Positions 1 through 6,147 of a stretch of DNA of 7,326 nucleotides are shown here, one piece after another. The stretch's first letter is position 1; every line of letters begins with the position of its first letter. Under the pieces are notes generated by a model. The model did not search any database. It was not told the DNA's origin and was given only the letters and a program-made list of their open reading frames with translations. This DNA comes from an uncultured Anaerolineales bacterium (lineage in GTDB: Bacteria; Chloroflexota; Anaerolineae; Anaerolineales; UBA11657), in assembly GCA_913031335.1 (NCBI GenBank), contig CAJWGI010000063.1:1-7326 (forward strand). Reading direction: 5' to 3'. The position numbers and the translations under genes are program-made.

Positions 1-1786
1 ATGTTCTCGAGTTTGGTCCCATCGCCCCCAGCATGGCAGAAGCGGAAGTGACGTCAGTCAGGTTCGCGTACTCGTCGGGGCGAATCTGGCTCCGGATCCA
101 ATAGTAATTGCGCGTCTGCGCAACGCCCGAGTCCACAATGAAGAAAGCGTCCTCAGCCAGACGAGTGATGGTCACGTCGCCCTCGATTCCGCCACGCTCA
201 TTGAGCAGCTGCGTGTACACGATCTTTCCTTCCGGCACATCGAGCTGGTTGCCACAGACGCGGTTGAGCACTTGCACTGCGTCGCGGCCCTGCAGTAGGA
301 ATTTCACGAACGAGGTCTGGTCAAAGAGGCCCACGTTCTCGCGCACCGCACGGTGCTCACAGGCGGAGAACTCGAACCAGTTCTGGCGTCCATAGGAATA
401 CTCGTACTCCGGTGTCACCCCCTCCGGCGCGAACCAGTTCGGGCGTTCCCAGCCGGCGGCTTCGCCGAAGCAGGCGCCCTGCGCTTGCATGCGCGCGTGC
501 AGAGGCGACTTGCGCACGCCCCGGCCGGTGCGGTATTGCTTGAACGGCCAGTGCATTTCGTAGAGCAGCCCCAGGCCCTCGGTGACACGCGCACGCAGAT
601 AGTTGCGATTGCCCTGAAAGAACATGTTTCGGCGAATGTCCACATCCCAGAGATCCATGGGAGGATGGCCATTGACAATCCAATCAGCCAGCACCTTGCC
701 GGCCCCACCGGAAGAGACAATCCCGATGGAATTGAAACCGGCTGCCACAAAGAACCCTTTCAGTTCCGGGGCCTCGCCCAGATGGTAATTGTCGTCAGGA
801 GTAAAGCTTTCCGGCCCGTTGAAAAAGGTGTGCACCCCGGTCTCTTCCAGAACAGGCACGCGCTGCATCATCTTTTCGAGCACCGGCTCAAGGTGGTCCC
901 AATCTTCCGGCAGCGTGCCGAATTCGAAGTCCTCCGGGATTCCGTCCATCCCCCACGGCTTGGCGTTCGGCTCAAAGAAACCGGCCAGAATTGCGCCGGC
1001 CTCAGCCTTGAAATAGGTGTAACTGTCGGGGTCGCGCAGCACCGGCAGATCAGTCGGGGACCCATCAATGGGCACGGTGACGATGTAAAAATGCTCGGCC
1101 GCGTGCAGCGGAACGTTGACACCACAGAGCGCGCCCAGCTGCTGCGCCCACATGCCCGCGCAGTTGACCACGGTCTCCGCCTGCACATCTCCTCGGTTGG
1201 TGGCCACGCCGGTCACGCGCTCATTCTTGCGGTGAATGCCAGTCACCGCGACCTGCTCAACGACGGTAGCGCCGCCCATTTGCGCGCCCTTCGCCAGCGC
1301 CAGCGTGGTGTCGGTCGGGTCGGTTTGCCCATCGTGCGGCAGATAAACCGCGCCGACCAGATCGCGCGCGTTCATCATCGGCCACATGCGCGCAGCCTCG
1401 GCAGCGGAGATGATTTCCACTTCTACCCCGAAGCACTTCGCCATGGACGCACCGCGCTTCAGCTCCTCGAAGCGTTCCGCGTTGTTCGCGACAGCGAGCG
1501 AGCCACACTGCTTGAATCCGGTGGCACGGCCGGTCTCATTTTCCAGATTGCTGAATAGTTCCGCGCTGTATTGCGCCAAGCGGGTAAGATTCTGGGTGGC
1601 GCGCAGCTGCCCTACCAGGCCGGCAGCGTGCCAGGTGGTGCCGCAGGTAAGTTTTTTTCGCTCCAGCAGCAGCACATCGCTGACCCCCAATTTGGTGAGA
1701 TGATAGGCCACGCTGCAACCGACGATACCGCCGCCGATAACCACCACCTGCGCCTGTGCGGGTAGCTGCTCTTCCTTTGCCATCAT
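1..1786 (-). CDS. FAD-dependent dimethylglycine/sarcosine dehydrogenase-like protein with GcvT-type domain (C-terminus beyond window)
   Basis: This enzyme probably oxidises an N-methyl amino acid (dimethylglycine, sarcosine or a relative) with FAD and passes the one-carbon unit to folate. Seen: 595 open codons running off the left edge. Near the N-terminus is a dinucleotide-binding GGGIVG (residues 18-23) followed by TWHAAG (51-56); in dimethylglycine and sarcosine dehydrogenases the His of that motif carries covalent FAD, here His53. The FAD domain closes with AAGFNSIGIVSSGGAG (348-363). A linker domain follows (about 373-450), then the start of a GcvT/aminomethyltransferase-like domain (about 465 on, ending in MGPNSR at 589-594). 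Family members are usually a little over 800 residues, so roughly 220 are missing. It starts 20 bases after the alanine dehydrogenase stop, with no clear ribosome site, which suggests translational coupling. ATG at 1786, ATG at 1783 or GTG at 1789 are all possible starts. Exact substrate is not determinable. Confidence 0.9.
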   Translation of the reverse strand, partial: MMAKEEQLPAQAQVVVIGGGIVGCSVAYHLTKLGVSDVLLLERKKLTCGTTWHAAGLVGQLRATQNLTRLAQYSAELFSNLENETGRATGFKQCGSLAVANNAERFEELKRGASMAKCFGVEVEIISAAEAARMWPMMNARDLVGAVYLPHDGQTDPTDTTLALAKGAQMGGATVVEQVAVTGIHRKNERVTGVATNRGDVQAETVVNCAGMWAQQLGALCGVNVPLHAAEHFYIVTVPIDGSPTDLPVLRDPDSYTYFKAEAGAILAGFFEPNAKPWGMDGIPEDFEFGTLPEDWDHLEPVLEKMMQRVPVLEETGVHTFFNGPESFTPDDNYHLGEAPELKGFFVAAGFNSIGIVSSGGAGKVLADWIVNGHPPMDLWDVDIRRNMFFQGNRNYLRARVTEGLGLLYEMHWPFKQYRTGRGVRKSPLHARMQAQGACFGEAAGWERPNWFAPEGVTPEYEYSYGRQNWFEFSACEHRAVRENVGLFDQTSFVKFLLQGRDAVQVLNRVCGNQLDVPEGKIVYTQLLNERGGIEGDVTITRLAEDAFFIVDSGVAQTRNYYWIRSQIRPDEYANLTDVTSASAMLGAMGPNSRT

Positions 1787-1806
1787 CACAATATCAGCCC
1801 AGAGCG

Positions 1807-2919
1807 TTAGAGCAATCTTTCGACCGGCACGTGATCATACCCGAGCGAGCGCGCCACAGCCGCATGGGTGACGTGTCCACCGAGCGTATTAAGGCCTTGC
1901 GCAAGCGCGCTGTCCGCTTTGCAGGCCGCCCGAAAACCCTCATCGGCGAGGCGCAGGGCGTACGGAAGGGTGACATTTGTGAGCGCCAGCGTGGAAGTGC
2001 GCGGGACGGCCCCCGGCATGTTGCCCACCGAGTAGTGCACCACACCGTAGCGTACATAGGTCGGATCGCCGTGATAAGTGACGTGGTCAATCGTTTCCAC
2101 GCAACCGCCCTGATCGATGGCCACATCCACTATCACCGCGCCGGGTTTCATCGACTTCACCATCTCCTCGGTCACCAGCGTCGGCGCCCGTGCTCCGGCG
2201 AGCAGCACCGCCCCGATGAGCAAGTCTGCGGCCTCCACCGCCCGAGCGATATTAAATTGGTTGGACATCACCGTTTCCAGGCGCCCATTGAAGACATCGT
2301 CGAGTTGGCGCAAGCGCCGCGCCTTAATATCCAGTATCAGAACCCGCGCGCCGAGACCAACCGCCATCTTGGCCGAATTTAACCCGACCACGCCGCCACC
2401 GACAATCACCGCCACCCCGGGTTTCACGCCCGGCACGCTGCCCAGCAGCACGCCCCGCCCGCCATTTGTCTTTTCAAGAAAATGCACACCAACCTGCACC
2501 GCCATGCGCCCGGCTACCTCGCTCATGGGCGTCAACAACGGCAACTCGCCGTTATCCAGCTGCACGGTCTCGTATGCGATGGCAGTGACTTTGCTTTCGA
2601 GCAGCGCCCGGGTGAGCTCTCTCTCAGCGGCAAGGTGCAGGTAAGTGAACAGCACCAGATCGGGGCGGAAAAAGGGGTATTCTTCTGGCAACGGTTCTTT
2701 CACCTTGCAAACCATGTCTGCAGCCCAGGTCTCCTCCGCCACATCCACGACGCGAGCGCCAGACTGACAGTAGTCCTCATCATCAAAGCCGCTGCCTGCG
2801 CCAGCACTGGTCTCCACCAGCACCTCATGACCACGAGAATGTATCTCAGCCGCACCTCCCGGAGTCAGGCCAACACGGTTTTCCATTTCCTTTGTCTCCC
2901 GCGGCACTCCGACAATCAT
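1807..2919 (-). CDS. ald: Alanine dehydrogenase
   Basis: NAD-dependent alanine dehydrogenase (EC 1.4.1.1) catalyses reversible oxidative deamination of L-alanine to pyruvate and ammonia in the cytosol. The 370-residue length is typical of the family. Seen: the N-terminal signature MIVGVPRE, the pyruvate-site Lys74 in KVKEP, catalytic His95 in YLHLA, the nucleotide-binding GGGVVG (174-179) and catalytic Asp269 in DVAIDQGG. All of these match the known family, and no lesion is visible. AGGAGA (2930-2925) sits five bases before the ATG and supports this start. The gene lies just downstream of a class III transaminase remnant and 20 bases upstream of a dimethylglycine dehydrogenase-like gene on the same strand. 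The first pairing makes biochemical sense, because pyruvate-dependent transaminases make alanine and this enzyme returns pyruvate. Confidence 0.97.
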   Translation of the reverse strand: MIVGVPRETKEMENRVGLTPGGAAEIHSRGHEVLVETSAGAGSGFDDEDYCQSGARVVDVAEETWAADMVCKVKEPLPEEYPFFRPDLVLFTYLHLAAERELTRALLESKVTAIAYETVQLDNGELPLLTPMSEVAGRMAVQVGVHFLEKTNGGRGVLLGSVPGVKPGVAVIVGGGVVGLNSAKMAVGLGARVLILDIKARRLRQLDDVFNGRLETVMSNQFNIARAVEAADLLIGAVLLAGARAPTLVTEEMVKSMKPGAVIVDVAIDQGGCVETIDHVTYHGDPTYVRYGVVHYSVGNMPGAVPRTSTLALTNVTLPYALRLADEGFRAACKADSALAQGLNTLGGHVTHAAVARSLGYDHVPVERLL

Positions 2920-2934
2920 GGTCTTCTCCTATTA

Positions 2935-3159
2935 TCATCCACCGGGCGGGTCGCAGCCACATGATACCATCGCTGTCAGACGGGGCAACGACACCGGTGG
3001 ATGTTTCTGCTGGCAATATAGAACGTCCACCCGCGCGGTTTTCAGCGCGGACACTATTCTGTCAATCTCGGCCTCGCTGGCGATCAGTGGCGGCGCGGTT
3101 AATACCACATTCGTCCCGTTTTGCTGCGACCCGTTGCTGAGCAGGAAAGCCACAATCGG
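2935..3159 (-). pseudogene. C-terminal remnant of a class III (omega-amino-acid:pyruvate type) aminotransferase
   Basis: Reading from GTG at 3153 gives 72 residues. The first 40 contain VVLTAPPLIASEAEIDRIVS followed by ALKTA. This resembles the extreme C-terminus of class III PLP-dependent aminotransferases, which typically ends in a pattern like VVLAPPLIISEAEID, a short helix and stop. The family usually exceeds 400 residues and nothing of the large PLP domain is present. Upstream in this frame there is a TGA at 3162-3160, so no longer reading exists. The homologous part is about 3159-3034; beyond that the translation (Cys-, Pro- and Gly-rich) resembles no known tail and suggests a lost original stop. 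It overlaps the last 98 bases of the phosphodiesterase in another frame. The family assignment rests on a short C-terminal match recognised by eye. Confidence 0.6.
2961..2988 (-). promoter_or_regulatory. Candidate sigma70-type promoter for ald
   Basis: On the minus strand TTGCCC (2988-2983) and TATCAT (2966-2961) are separated by 16 bases, giving four of six and five of six matches to the sigma70 consensus. Transcription would start near 2954, leaving a leader of about 35 bases to the ald ATG. The site lies inside the degenerate transaminase tail, so it could be a promoter gained after that gene decayed, or chance. Confidence 0.33.
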
Positions 3160-4054
3160 TCAAGCAATCAGGTTGCAGCAGCGGCTGCAGCCGTTGCGGA
3201 AAGTCGGTGAAGATGCCGCTGACGCCGGCATCCACCAGGCGGCTCATTTCTGCTGCGTCATTCACCACCCACGGCATCACAGTGTGGCCATGCGCCTGCA
3301 ACGCACGGATCTGCTGCACGGTTACCATGGAATAGCGCGGAAAGTACCCTGTCAAAGACAGAACATCTGGCGGCCCCTGAAGGGGCATGTCCTTGGGGTG
3401 ACCAGCCAGCGCCGCCACGGCGATAGCGTCGTTACGGGCGACAACCTGACGGAGTACAGCGTAGTTGAAGGAACTCAGCAACACATGTCGCTCCACCTGC
3501 AGCTTTTCAATCAGCGCCACCACCGCCGCTGCCACCGGGAAATCCTGCAGGGGCGCAGGCAGCGCCTTTATTTCGACGTTGACGCGCCAATTGTACTCAC
3601 GCGTGTATTCGAGTGCCCTCCGCAGTGACAGCAGCACCTCGCCCCTGTAGCGAGCAGCCTGCCCTACCGTCACCGCCCCGGCGGCGATCTGTCCGAAAGG
3701 ATCCGTCTCCACATACCAGCTGCCGTAATCCAGTTTTTCCAACTCGGCTAGTGTAAAGTTAGCGTAGATCCACGGCGCACGGTCGGGGAAAATCTGCTGC
3801 GCGTTGCTAGTACGAGCCAGCGAAAAATCGTGAAAGACGAACAGTGTGCCATCAGCGCTCACGGCCACGTCCAATTCCCACATGTGCGCCCCCAATTCCA
3901 ACGCCTGCCGCGCGGCCGAGAGAGTGTTTTCTGGCGCGAGGCTGCGCGCGCCGCGATGAGCAATGTTCAGGGTCACGCCGGTTTCCCATGCCGCTGCAGC
4001 CGCGACAATCATCTCCTCGAGAAAGACCGCCTTATCACTGAGCCGATGTAACAT
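3062..4054 (-). CDS. Glycerophosphodiester phosphodiesterase family protein, with an abnormal out-of-frame C-terminal tail
   Basis: Hydrolyses glycerophosphodiesters such as glycerophosphocholine to glycerol-3-phosphate and an alcohol, using a divalent metal. Seen: a single GDPD TIM-barrel domain at about residues 28-291. It holds His33-Arg34 in IAHRG, Glu42 in PENT, Glu60 and Asp62 in ELDV, catalytic His75 in FHD, Glu161 and Lys163 in VEIKA, and a closing IFTDFP (281-286). No convincing signal peptide is visible, so it is probably cytosolic like UgpQ. Two oddities stand out. Residues from about 297 to 330 are a Cys/Arg/Gln-rich stretch encoded over the transaminase remnant in a different frame, so the native stop seems lost. 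The N-terminus carries about 26 residues before the usual TLNIAHRG start; ATG at 4012 or GTG at 3976 are alternatives, and none of the three has a well-spaced ribosome site. It is transcribed divergently from the dadA-like gene. Confidence 0.88.
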   Translation of the reverse strand: MLHRLSDKAVFLEEMIVAAAAAWETGVTLNIAHRGARSLAPENTLSAARQALELGAHMWELDVAVSADGTLFVFHDFSLARTSNAQQIFPDRAPWIYANFTLAELEKLDYGSWYVETDPFGQIAAGAVTVGQAARYRGEVLLSLRRALEYTREYNWRVNVEIKALPAPLQDFPVAAAVVALIEKLQVERHVLLSSFNYAVLRQVVARNDAIAVAALAGHPKDMPLQGPPDVLSLTGYFPRYSMVTVQQIRALQAHGHTVMPWVVNDAAEMSRLVDAGVSGIFTDFPQRLQPLLQPDCLTDCGFPAQQRVAAKRDECGINRAATDRQRGRD

Positions 4055-4073
4055 ATCATCGCACCAAGGTTAA

Positions 4074-4121
4074 CACAACTTGCACAACTTGACTGCGCCA
4101 ACTTTGTTGAGCGCATATAAT
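4074..4121 (+). promoter_or_regulatory. Divergent control region: -10 element and tandem 9-bp repeat upstream of the dadA-like gene
   Basis: A perfect TATAAT lies at 4116-4121. The nearest good -35, TTGACT at 4089-4094, is 21 bases away, which is too far for a strong sigma70 promoter. Overlapping it are two exact, adjacent copies of CACAACTTG (4074-4082 and 4083-4091), and an inverted CAAC-TTT-GTTG lies at 4099-4109. A start near 4128 would centre the repeats about 45 bases upstream, a usual place for an activator. The reverse complement of the -10 gives ATTATA, which might serve the phosphodiesterase. The leader also contains the inverted pair TCGCAA (4146-4151) and TTGCGA (4175-4180). The regulator is unknown. 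Confidence 0.45.
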
Positions 4122-4193
4122 CTGTGCGCGCGCCGGGATACTGTTTCGCAAACCGGCCGTGCGTTAGCGTTTACTTGCGACACTACACATCAT

Positions 4194-4232
4194 AGGAGGC
4201 ACGCTGTGCATCAGTCTGGGTGGATGAGATGA
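4194..4232 (+). other. Ribosome site plus 8-codon leader ORF overlapping the dadA-like start
   Basis: A consensus AGGAGG (4194-4199) is followed after six bases by GTG (4206), which opens the peptide MHQSGWMR and ends at TGA 4230-4232. That stop overlaps the ATG at 4229-4231 of the dadA-like gene in an ATGA arrangement typical of translational coupling. By contrast the same AGGAGG is 20 bases from the alternative GTG start at 4220 and 29 from the ATG, both too far for normal initiation. The mini-ORF may therefore be what the ribosome actually enters. Whether it is translated is inference. Confidence 0.4.
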
Positions 4233-5491
4233 CTGCCAGACAACCCGAGGTGCTCATCGTCGGTGGCGGGGTGATTGGAGCATGCAGTGCGTATTTTCTC
4301 GCAAAGGCGGGCCGCAGCGTGACGCTGCTGGAGAAAGGAGAAATCTGCTCCGGAAGTTCGCACGGCAACGCCGGCCTGACCGCGTACAGCCACGTGACCC
4401 CGTTGGCTGCGCCGGGCGTACTCGCGCAGAGTCTGCGCTGGCTGCTGCGCCCGTACAGTCCTTTCCACATCAAGCCCCGGCTCGACCCCGAGCTGCTGCG
4501 CTGGTTATGGCATTTCCGCGCCGCTTGCAGCGAGAATCGGATGCGGAGCACTATCCCGGTGTTGCTTGCGCTAGGTCAGGCTAGCCGGCGGTTGCATGTG
4601 CAGCTCCACGCGACCGAGAATCTGCACTGCGATTACCAGTACAGCGGGCGTCTATACGTTTTCAACAGTCGTACTCACTTCGAGGCCGGGCTGCACGAGG
4701 CCGAGTTGCTACGCGGCTACGGCGTGGAAACCCGTGTGCTTGCGGGAGCTGAACTGCAGCGCACGGAACCGCATTTGCTCCCTTCCGTCATCGGCGGTAT
4801 CTACTACCCGGACTATGGCAGCCTGATCCCTGACCGCTTTGTGCACGCGTTGGCGCAGGCGGCGCGCCGCCTCGGGGTGGCCATCGAGAGCAGCACCGAG
4901 GTGCGCGGTTTCGAAATATCCGGCAGGCGCATCACCGCCGTGCGCACCGAGCGCGGCGACCACCGGGCGGAAGAGGTGGTGCTCGCGGCGGGTGCATTCA
5001 CGCCGCTGCTGGCGCGCCCGCTCGGACTGCGCCTGCCCATCCAGCCGGCGAAAGGTTATAGCCTGACCATGAAAAAGACCGCTGCCTGCCCACAGCTGCC
5101 TCTTTCCTTGGAGGAGCGCAAACTGGCTGCCACGCCGATGGGAGACCGGTTGCGTCTGTGCAGCGCGCTCGAACTGGTCGGTTACGACAGCGCCATCAAC
5201 CCGCGCCGGGTCGCCGCCATTTACGCAGGCGCGCGCGATTACCTTGCGAAAATCGATGAAAGCTCGCCGGCGGAACCCTGGTGCGGCTTCCGCCCGCTCA
5301 CACCCGACAGTCTACCCATCATCGGGCGCAGCCCGCAGCACGACAACCTTACTATCGCGGCCGGTCACGGCACTCTCGGCATCACCCAAGGTCCAGTCAC
5401 CGGCCAGCTGGTTACCCAGCTCCTGGCGGCTGAGCAGCCGGATATCGACCTGCACCCACTGCGCGTCAGCCGCTTTCCACAGCCGCGCTGA
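4220..5491 (+). CDS. DadA-like FAD-dependent D-amino-acid dehydrogenase
   Basis: Probably oxidises a D-amino acid to the 2-oxo acid and ammonia at the membrane face, feeding electrons to the respiratory chain. Seen (numbering from the GTG at 4220, 423 residues): an N-terminal FAD-binding GGGVIG at 15-20 with the strand-ending LLEKG at 36-40, then SGSSHGNAG (44-52), a second FAD-contact segment VVLAAGAF (253-260), and a C-terminal WCGFRPLTPDSLPIIG (354-369) with GHGTLGITQGPVTG (382-395). Length and order match the DadA/D-amino-acid dehydrogenase family of the DAO superfamily. The substrate could be D-alanine, D-hydroxyproline or another D-amino acid; sequence alone does not decide. The start is uncertain: GTG 4220 gives the longest frame, but ATG 4229 (residue 4) is coupled to the stop of a leader peptide and is my preference. 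No frameshift is visible. An intrinsic terminator overlaps its stop codon. Confidence 0.93.
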   Translation: MDEMTARQPEVLIVGGGVIGACSAYFLAKAGRSVTLLEKGEICSGSSHGNAGLTAYSHVTPLAAPGVLAQSLRWLLRPYSPFHIKPRLDPELLRWLWHFRAACSENRMRSTIPVLLALGQASRRLHVQLHATENLHCDYQYSGRLYVFNSRTHFEAGLHEAELLRGYGVETRVLAGAELQRTEPHLLPSVIGGIYYPDYGSLIPDRFVHALAQAARRLGVAIESSTEVRGFEISGRRITAVRTERGDHRAEEVVLAAGAFTPLLARPLGLRLPIQPAKGYSLTMKKTAACPQLPLSLEERKLAATPMGDRLRLCSALELVGYDSAINPRRVAAIYAGARDYLAKIDESSPAEPWCGFRPLTPDSLPIIGRSPQHDNLTIAAGHGTLGITQGPVTGQLVTQLLAAEQPDIDLHPLRVSRFPQPR

Positions 5492-5504
5492 ACGCGGGTT
5501 TTTT
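5483..5504 (+). terminator. Rho-independent terminator of the dadA-like gene
   Basis: CCGCG (5483-5487) pairs with CGCGG (5493-5497) around a five-base loop, followed by G and six T (5499-5504). The TGA stop of the dadA-like gene (5489-5491) lies in the loop. This isolates the gene from the regulator downstream, which then needs its own promoter. Confidence 0.75.
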
Positions 5505-5559
5505 GCACCGTGCTGCAGTTCGATCGCAGCATCGCCTCATTGAATATATGGCAACATTG

Positions 5560-5575
5560 TGACATGTACATGCCA
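5560..5575. promoter_or_regulatory. Palindrome upstream of the Lrp-like gene, possible operator
   Basis: CATGTACATG (5563-5572) is a perfect 10-base palindrome, and after one unmatched base on each side TG pairs with CA, giving 16 bases of near symmetry. It sits about 100 bases upstream of the Lrp/AsnC-type regulator, in a gap of 179 bases that also contains a second CGCGGGTTTTT (5603-5613) like the one in the preceding terminator. Autoregulation is usual for Lrp-type proteins, but no match to a known operator is claimed. TTGAAT at 5540-5545 is 17 bases upstream; the corresponding -10 is poor. Confidence 0.25.
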
Positions 5576-5670
5576 ACGATGGGAACAACGCAGTGATGAA
5601 ACCGCGGGTTTTTGATTCGCAGGGCGGCGCACCACTTCTGTTCAGACCGTGATGAGAGGACATAGATTAT

Positions 5671-6089
5671 ATGGCTTCGACAAGCAATTCCATGGTGGAT
5701 GAGTTAGATCTCAGTATTCTCGCGCACCTGCGCGATCACGGACGCAAGTCGTTCACGGCCAACGCCGGGCTGCTGGACGTATCCGTCGGCACAGCGCGCA
5801 ACCGCATCGAGCGCATGCTCAGCCACGATACGCTGAACATTGTGGAGCGAGTAGCCGGTGAATTCGACCTGTCGGTGGATGTGATGTGCCGCGAGAACAG
5901 TCATCTCACCGAACTGGTGACCGAGCGGTTGCAGCGCATCTCCGGAGTGCGGCGCACCAGCACAATGGTGATTCTGCACGAGTGCAAATACGGGCAGGCA
6001 GATTTAATCTGCTGCGCGCAACCATGAAGCGCAAAGCGGACGGCGGTGACGACCAGCCCGCGGACGCGCCGCAACTGCGCTACCGATAG
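5671..6089 (+). pseudogene. Lrp/AsnC-type transcriptional regulator with internal deletion and 3' frameshift
   Basis: Lrp/AsnC proteins are usually about 150-165 residues: an N-terminal helix-turn-helix, then a RAM domain that binds an amino acid and forms dimers and octamers. Seen: an intact-looking DNA-binding half (residues 8-58, with DELDLSILAHLRDHGRKSF and the recognition segment SVGTARNRIERM at 38-49). The text then jumps from LNIVER (55-60) directly to VAGEFDLSVDV (61-71), the later part of a RAM domain. Roughly 40 residues (the first strand and helix) are missing, in frame. After KYGQAD (106-111) the frame ends early at a TGA at 6025-6027. Inserting one base near 6007 would restore the family-like NLLRAT and continue to TAG 6087-6089. 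AGAGGA at 5655-5660 precedes the ATG by ten bases. A 118-residue product may still bind DNA, but ligand sensing and oligomerisation are probably lost. Confidence 0.75.
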
Positions 6090-6094
6090 CGCGG
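6075..6094 (+). other. Stem-loop at the end of the regulator pseudogene
   Basis: GCGCTA (6077-6082) and TAGCGC (6087-6092) form a perfect six-base stem with a CCGA loop, extended by a T-G wobble and a C-G pair. It spans the ancestral stop codon of the regulator. No run of T follows on either strand, so it is not a classical intrinsic terminator, though it lies where the regulator and the nuclease gene converge. Confidence 0.4.
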
Positions 6095-6147
6095 AAACAA
6101 TCCTCTAGTTCCTTCTTGGTTAATGATTTGCCCGTGCGCAGAGGCCG

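Noticed and set aside
353..1558. A 401-codon open frame on the plus strand
   Set aside because: It lies wholly antisense to the dimethylglycine dehydrogenase-like gene, has no recognisable domain, and is the usual by-product of GC-rich codon use on the other strand.
1756..3628. Several plus-strand open frames of 160-236 codons
   Set aside because: They are antisense to alanine dehydrogenase and the phosphodiesterase, whose families and catalytic residues are unmistakable; their translations are His/Arg-rich and match nothing I recognise.
5595..5613. Second terminator-like hairpin AAACC-GCG-GGTTT followed by T
   Set aside because: The stem is five pairs, mostly A-T, with a three-base loop and no gene ending just before it; likely chance similarity to the real terminator at 5483-5504.
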